A DNA stretch of 64,000 bases from Saccharopolyspora elongata (GTDB lineage: Bacteria > Actinomycetota > Actinomycetes > Mycobacteriales > Pseudonocardiaceae): contig NZ_SMKW01000030.1 of NCBI RefSeq assembly GCF_004348985.1, positions 49,452-113,451 of the forward strand, read 5' to 3'. The first letter of the stretch is position 1. Each line of letters opens with the position of its first letter. Below, piece after piece: positions 16,827 to 25,190 of the stretch. A program made the position numbers and the translations under genes. Under the pieces are notes generated by a model. It ran no database searches and had not been told where the DNA came from. It was given only the letters and a program-made list of their open reading frames with translations.

Positions 16827-17956
16827 GCTCGCGGGTCGTCGTCGAGGCCGACGGCGGATCGCGCGGCAACCCGGGCCCGGCCGGATGCGGCGCGGTGGTT
16901 CGCGACGCCGAGTCCGGCGAGGTGCTCGCCGAGCGCTCCATCGGGCTGGGCGTGGCGACCAACAACGTCGCCGAGTACCAGGGCGTGATCGCGGGCCTGC
17001 GGGCCGCCGCCGAGCTCGGTGCCGCCGACCTCGAGGTGCGGATGGACTCCAAGCTGGTCATCGAGCAGCTGGCAGGGCGCTGGAAGGTCAAGCACGCCAA
17101 CCTGCAGCCGCTGGCCGCCGAGGCTCGGCAGCTGATCGCCGGGTTCGGCCGCGTGGACCTGCAGTGGGTGCCGCGCGCCCAGAACGCGCACGCCGACCGG
17201 CTGGCCAACGAGGCGATGGACCGGCAGGCCGGCGGTACCGAGCGGTCGAGCGGCACGTCGACGTCGGGTGAGGCGAGCACGAGCTCCGCGCGCATCCGGC
17301 CGTCCGGATGGCTCGGCGCCGACGGCACGCCGACGAAGATGCTGCTGCTGCGCCACGGGCAGACACCGATGTCGGTGGACCGGCGCTACTCCGGCCGGGG
17401 TGACGTCGCGCTGACCCCGCTGGGGGAGCGGCAGGTGCGCGCGGCGGGCAAGCGCCTGGCCGCGATGGACGGCGTGGTCACGCCCGACGGCATCGCGCCG
17501 GTGATCGCCTCGCCGCTGACCAGGACCCGGCAGTCCGCGCAGGCCGTGGTCGACGCGACCGGCGGCGAACTGCACTTCCACGACGGCCTGCTGGAAACCG
17601 ACTTCGGCGACTGGGAGGGCCTCAGCTTCGCGGAGGCCTCCGAGCAGTTCCCGCAGCTGCACCGGAAGTGGCTCGGCGACCCGAGCATCGTGCCGCCGGG
17701 CGGCGAGAGCCTCGACGCGGTCTTCGAGCGGGTCACGGCGGCGCGCGACGACCTCCTGGCCCGGTACGCGGGGCAGACGATCATCGTGGTCAGCCACGTG
17801 ACGCCGATCAAGGCGCTGCTGCGCCTCGCGCTGGACGTCGGCCCGTCGATGTTCTACCGGCTGCACCTCGACCTGGCGTCGCTGTCGATCGTGGAGTTCT
17901 ACCCGGACGGCAACGCGTCGGTCCGCCTGGTCAACGACATCTCCCACTGGTCGTAA
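16823..17956 (+). CDS. Bifunctional RNase HI / alpha-ribazole (acid) phosphatase, 377 aa
   Basis: Residues 1-135 form an RNase HI domain with the acidic active site spread over VEADGGSRGNPGPAG (Asp), NNVAEYQGVI (Glu), VRMDSKLVIEQL (Asp) and HADRLANEA (Asp). After a Ser/Thr-rich linker (~136-170), a histidine phosphatase domain begins with LLRHGQTPMS (RHG phospho-His) and ends with VVSHVTPIKALL (second His). This fusion matches Rv2228c, where the C-terminal domain has alpha-ribazole phosphatase activity in cobalamin synthesis and the N-terminal domain cleaves RNA-DNA hybrids. The GTG at 16823 overlaps the previous stop (GTGA). It is the last gene of the operon. Confidence 0.95.
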   Translation: MSSRVVVEADGGSRGNPGPAGCGAVVRDAESGEVLAERSIGLGVATNNVAEYQGVIAGLRAAAELGAADLEVRMDSKLVIEQLAGRWKVKHANLQPLAAEARQLIAGFGRVDLQWVPRAQNAHADRLANEAMDRQAGGTERSSGTSTSGEASTSSARIRPSGWLGADGTPTKMLLLRHGQTPMSVDRRYSGRGDVALTPLGERQVRAAGKRLAAMDGVVTPDGIAPVIASPLTRTRQSAQAVVDATGGELHFHDGLLETDFGDWEGLSFAEASEQFPQLHRKWLGDPSIVPPGGESLDAVFERVTAARDDLLARYAGQTIIVVSHVTPIKALLRLALDVGPSMFYRLHLDLASLSIVEFYPDGNASVRLVNDISHWS

Positions 17957-17998
17957 GACCTCCCGACCGCCGCGCCCCGTGGGTGCCGGTGTTCGTCC

Positions 17999-18044
17999 CG
18001 CAATTTCAATGGAAATCAGAGGTTCGATTTCCATTGAAATTGCG
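17999..18044. terminator. Perfect 19-bp-arm palindrome after the RNase H operon
   Basis: Arms 17999-18017 and 18026-18044 (CGCAATTTCAATGG... with its complement) are perfect, with an 8-nt loop. An outer pair GGTGCCGG (17982) / CCGGCACC (18050) extends it. The TTTCAATTGAAA-like core is related to palindromes at 25191 and 52812. It likely terminates the operon. The 364-bp stretch 17957-18321 holds this hairpin, the next one and the upstream region of the ROK gene, with no gene seen. Confidence 0.75.
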
Positions 18045-18081
18045 GCGTTCCGGCACCGGCACCGGTGTGGAAGGCGGCCCT

Positions 18082-18127
18082 CCCGTGTGCATTTTGTGTC
18101 GCTGTAGCAACCAAAAGTGCGCACGGG
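18082..18127. repeat. GCTATAGC-centred dispersed palindrome, copy 2
   Basis: Arms CCCGTGTGCATTTTG (18082-18096) and CAAAAGTGCGCACGGG (18112-18127) enclose GTCGCTGTAGCAAC. The centre matches the family consensus CTTTTGGTTGCTATAGCAAC with few changes. Confidence 0.7.
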
Positions 18128-18321
18128 CACTTGACCGGCTCCAGCGTCGCCTCGTGGTGCGGCGCCGAAGGGGTTGCGCTGGGCGGGCGTGCGCTCGCCG
18201 CGTGATCACCCGGCGCAGCTGAGTCGTCCCGCAGCGTCCCTGGTTCAGACCATTGACATGTGTGAGGTGGGTTACTAGCGTGCCCTGAAACCGTATAGGA
18301 AGTTAACGGATAGGGGTTTCG

Positions 18322-19557
18322 GTGGCGCGGGAAGCAGGGGCGGCGCGGGACGGGAGCCCGCGGCTGCTGCGGGCGATCAACGATCGGGCCGCGATCGAGG
18401 CGATGCTGCGGCGGGGCGCGCTGACCCGGGCCGAGCTCGAAGCCATCATCGGCCTGTCCAAGCCCGCGACCGTCGCGCTGCTCGCCCGGCTGGAGAAGGC
18501 CGGCATGGTGCGTCGCGGCAAGCTGCGCGGCGGGAATCGAGGGCCCGCCGCCCAGATGTGGTCGGTGAACGGTGCCCTCGCGCACGTCGCGGGCGTGAGC
18601 CTGACCCCTGATGAGGTCGACATCGTGATCGCCGACATCACCGGCGAGATCCGCGTGGAGCACCGCAGCGCGCTGCCGTCCGGCAACGACGCGCCACTGG
18701 CGTTCGCCACCGCGATGACCGAGGCCGCCGCCCGCGCCGAGCTGCGCCCCGACCAGCTCGCCAAGGTCGTGATCGGCTCGCCGGGCGCGGTCGACCCGGC
18801 CACCGGGCACCTCGGCTTCGCCCCGCACCTGCCCGGCTGGGAGGGCTTCGACCTGCCCGGCCGGCTGCGCGCCGAACTGGGCACCGACGTGATCGTCGAC
18901 AACGACGTCAACCTGGTCGCGCTCGTCGAGATGACCGCCGGGAGGGCCCAGCAGGTCCGGGACTTCGTGCTGGTCTGGCTCAGCGACGGGCTTGGCGCCG
19001 CCGTGGTGATCGACCGCGTGCTGCACCGCGGGGTCACCGGCGGCGCGGGCGAGATCGACTGGATGCGCGCGCCCGACCGGGCCCGGCTGGACACCGGCGT
19101 GGACCGCACCGGCTCGCGGCTGGGCGGCCTGCTGAGCTACCGGTCGATCAACAAGCTCGCCCGCGCGCACGGCCTGAAGGCCCGCAACGGCGCGGCGGCC
19201 GTGCAAGCAGCGCACGCCGCAGGCGCCGTCGGGCAGGCGTTCCTCGCCGACCTGGCGCGCCGCGTCGCCACCGGCGTCGCCGGTGTCGTCAGCGTCCTCG
19301 ACCCCGAACTCGTGCTGCTGACCGCCGAGATCGCGCAGGTCGGAGGCCGGCAGTTCGCCGACCTGGTCGCCGCCGAGCTGCACCGCCTCGTCGTGCCGCG
19401 CACCCCCGTGGAACCGGCGGAGTGCACCGAGCGCGCGGTGCGTGCGGGCGCCCTGCAAGTAGCCATCGGCCTCGCCCGGGAGCAGGTCTTCGGCCTGCCC
19501 GCCACGGCGGTGGGAATCCGATCCGACCCGGAAGTCCAGTTGGAGGAGGCGCGATGA
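18322..19557 (+). CDS. ROK family transcriptional regulator (winged helix plus sugar-kinase-like domain), 411 aa
   Basis: Residues ~14-75 form a winged helix (LTRAELEAIIGLSKPATVAL as the recognition region, then EKAGMVRRG). The rest is a ROK domain with VIGSPGAVDPATGHL, VIVDNDVNLVALVE (catalytic-type Asp) and LGAAVVIDRVLHRGVTGGAG. The Cys-rich zinc motif of ROK kinases is absent, as in many ROK repressors, so it probably senses a sugar rather than phosphorylating it. It opens the sugar operon, and its stop overlaps the lipoprotein start (ATGA). It is therefore likely to regulate the same operon, including itself. GTG start at 18322, preceded by GATAGGGG. Confidence 0.93.
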   Translation: MAREAGAARDGSPRLLRAINDRAAIEAMLRRGALTRAELEAIIGLSKPATVALLARLEKAGMVRRGKLRGGNRGPAAQMWSVNGALAHVAGVSLTPDEVDIVIADITGEIRVEHRSALPSGNDAPLAFATAMTEAAARAELRPDQLAKVVIGSPGAVDPATGHLGFAPHLPGWEGFDLPGRLRAELGTDVIVDNDVNLVALVEMTAGRAQQVRDFVLVWLSDGLGAAVVIDRVLHRGVTGGAGEIDWMRAPDRARLDTGVDRTGSRLGGLLSYRSINKLARAHGLKARNGAAAVQAAHAAGAVGQAFLADLARRVATGVAGVVSVLDPELVLLTAEIAQVGGRQFADLVAAELHRLVVPRTPVEPAECTERAVRAGALQVAIGLAREQVFGLPATAVGIRSDPEVQLEEAR

Positions 19558-20927
19558 GACGGTCAACGGTCGTGAGCGGCCGTTCCGGTAAGAACCGGAA
19601 TTATCGCTCACGAGCATTAGCGGCGGCGGGAACGGCGGTGGCGGCGCTGGTCGCCGCGTCCTGCACGGCGGGCTCCACATCGGACGGTCCGCAGCCCGCG
19701 CCGGGACCGGACCAGCAGGTCACCATCACGGTGTCCAGCCAGTTCACCGATCGCGAGCTCGACGTGCTCAACCGGGTGCTCGACGGGTTCCACGCCAAGC
19801 ACCCGAACATCACCATCAACAGCCAGGGAAACCAGGACGACGACAAGATCACCCAGGCCATCCGCGGCGGCAACCCGCCGGACGTGGCGATCTCGGCGGA
19901 GACGATCAACCTCGGCCAGTTCTGCTCCAGCGGCGCCTGGCAGGACCTCGGCCCCTACCTGCAGCGCGACCAGGTCGACCTGAACCAGATCCCGAAGGTC
20001 GTCCAGGAGTACACGCAGTTCCAGGGCAAGCGCTGCGCGATGCCGCTGCTGGCCGACGTCTACGGCATGTACTACAACGCCGACCTCTTCGCCAAGGCGG
20101 GCATCACCGCGCCGCCGAAGACCACGTCCGAGCTGACCGACCTCGCCAAGCGGCTCACCGAGTTCAACCCGGACGGCTCGATCAAGGTCGCCGGCTTCCT
20201 GCCGGTGCTGACCTCGCAGGCCAACCACCCGTGGAACTGGGCGCCGCACTTCGGCGCGACGTGGATGGACGCGCAGGGCAAGTCGGTGCTGGGCCAGGAC
20301 CCGGCCTGGCAGGAGATGTACCGCTGGCAGAAGGAACTCGTCGACTTCTACGGCTGGGACAAGCTGGTGCAGTTCACCGCCGGTCTCGGCCAGCAGTACT
20401 CCGCGGACAACGCCTTCCAGCAGGGCAAGATCGCGATGATGATCGACGGCGAGTACCGCACCGGGTTCATCGAGGACGGCGCGCCGAACCTGCGCTTCGG
20501 CACCGCGCCGTTCCCCGTCTCGGACAGCAAGCCCGAGCTCTACGGCACCGGCTTCGTGACCGGCACGATCATCGGCATCCCGCGCGGCGCGGAGAACGCC
20601 GGCGCGGCCTGGGAACTCGTCCGCTACCTGACCACCGACACGACGGCGCTGGTGGACCTGGCCAACGGCCTGAAGAACGTGCCGACCACCACCGCGGCGC
20701 TGCACGATCCCCGGTTGGAGAGCAGCGAGCAGTACAAGACCTTCCTGGACCTGTTCGACAACCCGCAGCTGGTGGCCAGCCCGCCCAGCCCGAACGGCAG
20801 CGCCTACATGAAGTCCACGGAGGACTTCTCGGTGAAGTGGCAGAGCGGCCAGGTCACCGATCTCGGCGGGGCGTTGCGGGAACTGGACGCCCAGATCGAC
20901 GCGGCCAAGGCGCTGGGCGGCGGCTGA
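19554..20927 (+). CDS. Sugar ABC transporter substrate-binding lipoprotein, 457 aa
   Basis: A cluster B (MalE/UgpB-like) binding protein: ITVSSQFTDRELDVLNRVLD, FHAKHPNITINSQG, PPDVAISAE, YGMYYNADLFAKAGI, and QQGKIAMMIDGEYRTGF all fit. The lipobox is AAS-C at residue ~38 (LVAASCTAG), so the mature protein is anchored outside the membrane. The signal peptide is odd: its charged region is about 25 residues long because residues ~6-20 (VSGRSGKNRNYRS) are encoded by a palindrome of the intergenic type. Start ATG overlaps the ROK gene stop. The ligand is probably an oligosaccharide or glycoside. Confidence 0.93.
   Translation: MRRSTVVSGRSGKNRNYRSRALAAAGTAVAALVAASCTAGSTSDGPQPAPGPDQQVTITVSSQFTDRELDVLNRVLDGFHAKHPNITINSQGNQDDDKITQAIRGGNPPDVAISAETINLGQFCSSGAWQDLGPYLQRDQVDLNQIPKVVQEYTQFQGKRCAMPLLADVYGMYYNADLFAKAGITAPPKTTSELTDLAKRLTEFNPDGSIKVAGFLPVLTSQANHPWNWAPHFGATWMDAQGKSVLGQDPAWQEMYRWQKELVDFYGWDKLVQFTAGLGQQYSADNAFQQGKIAMMIDGEYRTGFIEDGAPNLRFGTAPFPVSDSKPELYGTGFVTGTIIGIPRGAENAGAAWELVRYLTTDTTALVDLANGLKNVPTTTAALHDPRLESSEQYKTFLDLFDNPQLVASPPSPNGSAYMKSTEDFSVKWQSGQVTDLGGALRELDAQIDAAKALGGG
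19571..19612. repeat. Palindrome inside the signal-peptide coding region
   Basis: CGTGAGCG (19571-19578) with CGCTCACG (19605-19612), and TTCCGGT with ACCGGAA inside, form a 42-nt two-step hairpin. It is in frame in the lipoprotein gene. Its ends match intergenic palindromes at 1437 and 10181. Confidence 0.75.
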
Positions 20928-20931
20928 CGGC

Positions 20932-21909
20932 ATGGTGGCGACGTTGGAACGGACGCGGCCGGGGCGGGCTACCCCGGCCCGCGCCCGCACGGCGCGCAAC
21001 CGCCTGCGGGTGCTGGGCTTCATGGCTCCGTGGATCATCGGGTTCAGCTGCTTCTTCGCGTATCCGCTGCTGGCCACGGTGTTCTTCTCGTTCACCGGCT
21101 ACGACCTGCTGACCCCGCCGGAATGGGTCGGGCTGCGCAACTACGCGTACCTGCTCTTCGGTGACCCGGTGGTGCGCATCGCCGCGGTGAACACGATCTG
21201 GCTGGTCGTGGTCCTCACGGTGCTGCGCGTGGTGTTCGCGCTCGGCGTCGCCGCCGTGCTCGCCCGGGTGCGCAGCGGCGTCGGGCTGCTGCGCACCCTC
21301 TGCTACCTGCCCGCGCTCGCGCCGCCGGTGGCGGCCACGCTGGCCTTCACCTTCCTGTTCAACCCCGGCACCGGGCCGGTGAACGGGTTGCTGGGGCTGC
21401 TGGGCATCGATGGACCGCTGTGGTTCAACGACCCGGCGTGGGCCAAGCCCGCCCTGACGCTGCTCACGCTGTGGGGCAGCGGCGAGCTGATGATCATCAT
21501 GCTGGCCGCGCTGCTGGACGTGCCGCAGGAGCTGCACGAGGCGGCAGCGCTGGACGGCGCGGGCCCGGCCCGCCGGTTCTGGCACATCACGCTGCCGTCG
21601 ATCGCGCCGGTGCTGCTGTTCGGAGTGGTCAACTCGATCATCTTCGCGCTGCAGTACTTCACCCAGGCAGTGGTCGCCGGTTCGGTGGCCTCCGGGCAGG
21701 CGGAGGTGGTGGGCAGCAGCAAGGTCCTGGGCTACCCGGACAACGCGACGCTGACCTTCCCGGCCTGGCTCTACCAGCAGGGATTCCACTACTACAACAT
21801 GGGTTACGCGGCGGCGATGGCGGTCGTGCTGTTCGTGTTCTCCCTCGGTTTCACCGCGTTGCTCATCCGCCGGATGCGAGGCGGCACCAACGCCGAGGAG
21901 GTGAGCTGA
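20932..21909 (+). CDS. Sugar ABC transporter permease (MalF type), 325 aa
   Basis: Six membrane helices are apparent, starting with VLGFMAPWIIGFSCFFAYPL (residues ~27-46). The EAA loop that contacts the ATPase is ELHEAAALDGAGPARRFWHI followed by TLPSIAP, near residue 205. Start ATG at 20932 lies 4 nt after the lipoprotein stop. No dedicated ATPase gene is in the operon, as is usual in actinomycetes where a shared MsiK-type ATPase serves many sugar transporters. Directly after its stop lies copy 1 of the structured repeat. Confidence 0.95.
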   Translation: MVATLERTRPGRATPARARTARNRLRVLGFMAPWIIGFSCFFAYPLLATVFFSFTGYDLLTPPEWVGLRNYAYLLFGDPVVRIAAVNTIWLVVVLTVLRVVFALGVAAVLARVRSGVGLLRTLCYLPALAPPVAATLAFTFLFNPGTGPVNGLLGLLGIDGPLWFNDPAWAKPALTLLTLWGSGELMIIMLAALLDVPQELHEAAALDGAGPARRFWHITLPSIAPVLLFGVVNSIIFALQYFTQAVVAGSVASGQAEVVGSSKVLGYPDNATLTFPAWLYQQGFHYYNMGYAAAMAVVLFVFSLGFTALLIRRMRGGTNAEEVS

Positions 21910-22105
21910 ATGGTTTTGTCGAAGCGGCGAAGCCGCTTGGCCCGCCTTCGCAACTTGCACCGCCGCGGGTTCTCAGGGGTCTCCTCGGGAGGACAGCCCC
22001 AGCGCTGTGTATCGGCATACATGAGTCGGGGATCCCGGACCGAGGGGGCGTCTGAGGTTCCGCTACCCGCACCGCCACGCAAATCGAGCACAAGGAAGGA
22101 GGTGG
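21910..22105 (+). mobile_element. Structured dispersed repeat, copy 1 (candidate MITE or ncRNA)
   Basis: This ~196-bp insert splits two permease genes and shares most of its length with copies at 25212 and 34607. Conserved blocks are GCCCGCC..CG..AC..GCACCGCCGCGG at ~21940 and CTACCCGCACCGCCACGCA at ~22063. Three hairpins are seen: AAGCGGC-GAA-GCCGCTT (21922-21938), TCTC-CTC-GGGA (21980-21990, with one U-G pair), and CCCC..GGGG around TGTAT-CGGC-ATACA (~21997-22032). GCTGA flanks both ends (21905-21909 and 22106-22110). An ORF starting at 21910 runs through the whole insert (66 codons) and its stop overlaps the next permease start (TGATG), so ribosomes could still pass. The peptide resembles no protein I know. 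Confidence 0.7.
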
Positions 22106-22109
22106 GCTG

Positions 22110-22934
22110 ATGTCGCACGGGCGGTTGTACTGGATTGCGGTGCACAGCATTGGGATCGCGCTCGGGCTGATGTTCTTGCTGCCGCTGGTCTTCGTGTTCC
22201 TCACCGCGGCGATGTCCGATCAGCAGGCGCTCACCGCCGACCTGTGGCCGCGGGAGTGGCACTGGGAGAACTTCGGCGAGGTCTTCACCAAGGCACCGAT
22301 GCTGCAGTACCTGGCCAACAGCCTGCTCTACTCGGTGCTGGCCACGGCTTTCATGCTGATCTCGAGCATCCCGGTGGCCTACGCGCTGGCGAAGCTGCGC
22401 TGGCGGGGCCGCAACGCCGCGTTCGTGCTGGTGATCGCGGCCATGATGCTGCCGCCGCAGGTCACCGCGGTGCCGCTGTACATCGTGTGGACCCGCTTCG
22501 AGCTCACCGGCACGATCTGGCCGCTGATCATCCCGTACCTGTTCGGCGACGCGTTCAGCATCTTCCTGCTGCGCCAGTTCTTCCTGACCATCCCGCAGTC
22601 CTATGTGGACGCCGCGAAGGTGGACGGCTGTTCCGAGTTCACCGCGATGCTGCGGGTCGTGCTGCCGATGGCGCGGCCCGGCATCGCCGCGGCGGCGCTG
22701 TTCTGCTTCCTCTACACCTGGAACGACTTCTTCGGCCCGCTGCTCTACGCCGGCGAGAGTCAGCAGTCCTGGACGCTGTCGGTCGGGCTGGCGTCGTTCC
22801 GCGGCATGCACCGGGTGGAGTGGAATCTGACGATGGCCGCGACCGTGCTGGTGATGCTGCCGGTCATCGTGCTCTTCCTGTTCGCGCAACGAGCCTTCGT
22901 CCGCGGCATCACCTTCACCGGAGTCAAGGGGTAG
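22110..22934 (+). CDS. Sugar ABC transporter permease (MalG type), 274 aa
   Basis: Six predicted helices, beginning AVHSIGIALGLMFLLPLVFV, and the EAA loop SYVDAAKVDGCSEFTAMLRV near residue 165 followed by LPMARPG. It pairs with the MalF-type permease upstream. The ATG at 22110 is preceded by GGAAGGAGG at 22093-22101. That binding site lies at the edge of, or just outside, the inserted repeat. Before insertion the two permease genes probably overlapped as TGATG. Confidence 0.95.
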   Translation: MSHGRLYWIAVHSIGIALGLMFLLPLVFVFLTAAMSDQQALTADLWPREWHWENFGEVFTKAPMLQYLANSLLYSVLATAFMLISSIPVAYALAKLRWRGRNAAFVLVIAAMMLPPQVTAVPLYIVWTRFELTGTIWPLIIPYLFGDAFSIFLLRQFFLTIPQSYVDAAKVDGCSEFTAMLRVVLPMARPGIAAAALFCFLYTWNDFFGPLLYAGESQQSWTLSVGLASFRGMHRVEWNLTMAATVLVMLPVIVLFLFAQRAFVRGITFTGVKG

Positions 22935-22940
22935 CCCACG

Positions 22941-24194
22941 ATGAAACTGACCGTGGTGGGCGGCGGTTCCACCTACACGCCCGAACTCATCGACGGTCTC
23001 GCGGTCCGGCGGGAGCCGGCCATCGACGAGATCGTGCTGGTCGATCCGGACGCGGAGCGGCTGGAGGTCGTCGCCGCGTTCTGCCGCCGGCTGCTGCAGG
23101 AGGCGGGCCACCCGGCGCGGCTGCGCACCACGCCGGACGTCGTGGAAGCCGCCAGCGGGGCGTCGGCCGTGCTGCTGCAGCTGCGCGTCGGCGGCCAGGA
23201 GGCGCGCTTCGGCGACGAGACGTTCCCGCTGGACTGCGGCTGCATCGGGCAGGAGACCACCGGGGCCGGCGGCCTCGCGAAGGCGCTGCGGACCGTCCCG
23301 GTCGTGCTGGACATCGCCGAGCACGTGCGGGCCGTCGCACCGGACGCCTGGATCGTCAACTTCACCAACCCGGTCGGCATCGTCACCCGCGCGCTGCTGG
23401 CGGAGGGGCATCGCGCGGTCGGGCTGTGCAACGTCGCGATCACCTTCAGCCGCTGGATCGCGCAGCTGCTCGACGTCACGCCCGGTGCCGTCCGGCTGGA
23501 GCACACCGGCCTGAACCACCTCACCTGGGTGCGCGGGGTCCGCGTCGACGGCCGCGACGTCCTGCCGGAGCTGCTGGCCGAGCACGCCGACGCGCTGGCC
23601 GAGCACATCGGCCTGCCGCCCGGCCTGATGCGGCGGCTCGGCATGGTGCCGTCCTACTACCTGAAGTACTTCTACGCCCACGACGAAGTGCTGGCGCAGC
23701 AACGCAAATCCGCGCCCCGCGCGGCCGTGGTCGCCGACGTCGAACGCGACCTCCTCAAGCGGTACGCGGACCCGTCGGTGACGCGGAAGCCGGACGAGCT
23801 GACGAAGCGCGGCGGGGCCTACTACTCGGAGGCCGCGGTGCAGCTGGTGCACGCCCTGACCGCGGGCGGCCCGGCGGAACACGTGGTGAACGTGCGAAAC
23901 GACGGCGCGCTTCCGTTCCTGCCGGACGACATGGTCGTCGAAACAAACTCCACTGTGGACGCCACGGGGGCCAGGCCGCTGCCCGTGCGGCCGGTGGAGC
24001 CCGCGCTGGCGGGCCTGATCGGCCACGTCGCCGGGTACGAGCAGCTGGCCCTGGACGCCGCGTTGCGCGGCGGCCGCGACCGGGTCGCCGACGCGCTGCT
24101 CGCGCACCCGCTGGTCGGTCAGCACGCCATCGCCGACGAGCTGGCGGACGAACTCGTCCGGCGCAACGCCCCGTTCCTGCCGTGGGCCCGATGA
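22941..24194 (+). CDS. Glycoside hydrolase family 4 (6-phospho-beta-glucosidase-like), 417 aa
   Basis: GH4 enzymes cleave glycosides by an NAD- and Mn-dependent redox mechanism. Visible marks: the Rossmann start MKLTVVGGGSTYTPELIDGL, DECAY-type loop replaced by CIGQETTGAGGLAKALRTVP, NFTNPVGIVTRAL, the metal ligand Cys in VGLCN, and His in TGLNHLTWVRG. Length agrees with the family (420-450). Family members usually act on 6-phospho sugars from PTS uptake. Here the partner is an ABC transporter with a sugar kinase, so either the kinase phosphorylates first or the enzyme takes unphosphorylated glycosides. Start ATG follows the permease stop by 6 nt; its stop overlaps the kinase start (ATGA). Confidence 0.92.
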   Translation: MKLTVVGGGSTYTPELIDGLAVRREPAIDEIVLVDPDAERLEVVAAFCRRLLQEAGHPARLRTTPDVVEAASGASAVLLQLRVGGQEARFGDETFPLDCGCIGQETTGAGGLAKALRTVPVVLDIAEHVRAVAPDAWIVNFTNPVGIVTRALLAEGHRAVGLCNVAITFSRWIAQLLDVTPGAVRLEHTGLNHLTWVRGVRVDGRDVLPELLAEHADALAEHIGLPPGLMRRLGMVPSYYLKYFYAHDEVLAQQRKSAPRAAVVADVERDLLKRYADPSVTRKPDELTKRGGAYYSEAAVQLVHALTAGGPAEHVVNVRNDGALPFLPDDMVVETNSTVDATGARPLPVRPVEPALAGLIGHVAGYEQLALDAALRGGRDRVADALLAHPLVGQHAIADELADELVRRNAPFLPWAR

Positions 24195-25186
24195 GGCCCG
24201 CGGTGCTGGCCATCGACGGCGGCAACAGCAAGACCGACGTGCTGCTCGTCGCCGCCGACGGTTCGGTGCTGGCCGCCGTGCGCGGGCCCGGCGCATCGCC
24301 TCAGCACGTCGGGGTGCGGCGATGCCTGGACAGCCTCGCGAGCCTGGCGCGGCGGGCCGCCGCCCTGGCCGGGTTGCCGACCGCGGAGCCCTTTGCGGTG
24401 CACACCGCGGCGTGCCTGGCCGGGGCCGATCTCCCCCGGGAAGAGGCCGAACTCCGCCGGGCGATCGAAGAACGCGGCTGGTCCGACTCGGCGACGGTGG
24501 ACAACGACACCTTCGCGCTGCTGCGTGCCGGCACCGACGACGGCGTCGGCGTCGCGGTGGTCTGCGGCGCCGGGATCAACGCCGTCGGGGTCGCGCCCGA
24601 CGGCCGGACCTCCCGGTTCCCGGCGATCGGCCGGATCTCCGGCGACTGGGGCGGCGGTGCGTTCCTCGGGCAGGAGGCGCTGTGGTGGGCGGTGCGCGCC
24701 GAAGACGGTCGCGGCGCACCGACCGAGCTGCTGCCCGCGGTGCTGGCCCACTTCGGAGCGCGCACCGCGGCGGAGGTCGTCGAGGCGCTGCACTTCGACG
24801 AACTGCCCGCGACCGCGCTGCACGGGCTGTGCCCGGTGCTGTTCGAGGTCGCCGAAGGCGGCGACGCGATCGCCTGCGAGCTGGTCGACCGGCTCGCCGA
24901 GGAGATCGGGCTGCTCGCCACCGTGACGCTGCGCCGCCTCGGGCTGCTCGACGGGCCCGCGGCGGTGGTCCTCGGCGGCGGGGTGCTCGCCGGGGCCGGG
25001 CGGCGGCTGCTGCCGGACATCACGCGGCGCTGCGCGAAGGTTTCGCCGGAGGTGGAGGTCCGCGTCGTCGAGGCGCCGCCGGTGATCGGCGCGGGATTGC
25101 TCGGCCTAGACCGGATCGGCGCCGACCCGGCCGCCCTGCGCAGGCTGGCCCGGGCCGAGCCCCGGCCCGTCGGCCAGGACGCCTGA
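24191..25186 (+). CDS. BadF/BadG-type N-acetylglucosamine kinase-like ATPase, 331 aa
   Basis: An ASKHA-fold kinase: IDGGNSKTDVLLVAADG (phosphate 1), VDNDTFALLRAG (catalytic Asp region), AVVCGAGINAVGVAPDGR (phosphate 2) and SGDWGGGAFLGQEALWWA. The pattern is that of eukaryote-type N-acetylglucosamine kinases and related bacterial sugar kinases. With the GH4 enzyme it should process the sugar that the ABC transporter brings in. Amino sugars are plausible but the substrate is not proven. ATG overlaps the GH4 stop. It is the last gene of the operon, followed by a split palindrome. Confidence 0.9.
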   Translation: MRPAVLAIDGGNSKTDVLLVAADGSVLAAVRGPGASPQHVGVRRCLDSLASLARRAAALAGLPTAEPFAVHTAACLAGADLPREEAELRRAIEERGWSDSATVDNDTFALLRAGTDDGVGVAVVCGAGINAVGVAPDGRTSRFPAIGRISGDWGGGAFLGQEALWWAVRAEDGRGAPTELLPAVLAHFGARTAAEVVEALHFDELPATALHGLCPVLFEVAEGGDAIACELVDRLAEEIGLLATVTLRRLGLLDGPAAVVLGGGVLAGAGRRLLPDITRRCAKVSPEVEVRVVEAPPVIGAGLLGLDRIGADPAALRRLARAEPRPVGQDA

Positions 25187-25190
25187 GCAC

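Noticed and set aside
21910..22110. The 66-codon frame in repeat copy 1 as an ordinary protein gene
   Set aside because: Copy 2 has no equivalent intact frame, copy 3 is read on the opposite strand, and what is conserved is base pairing rather than amino acids.
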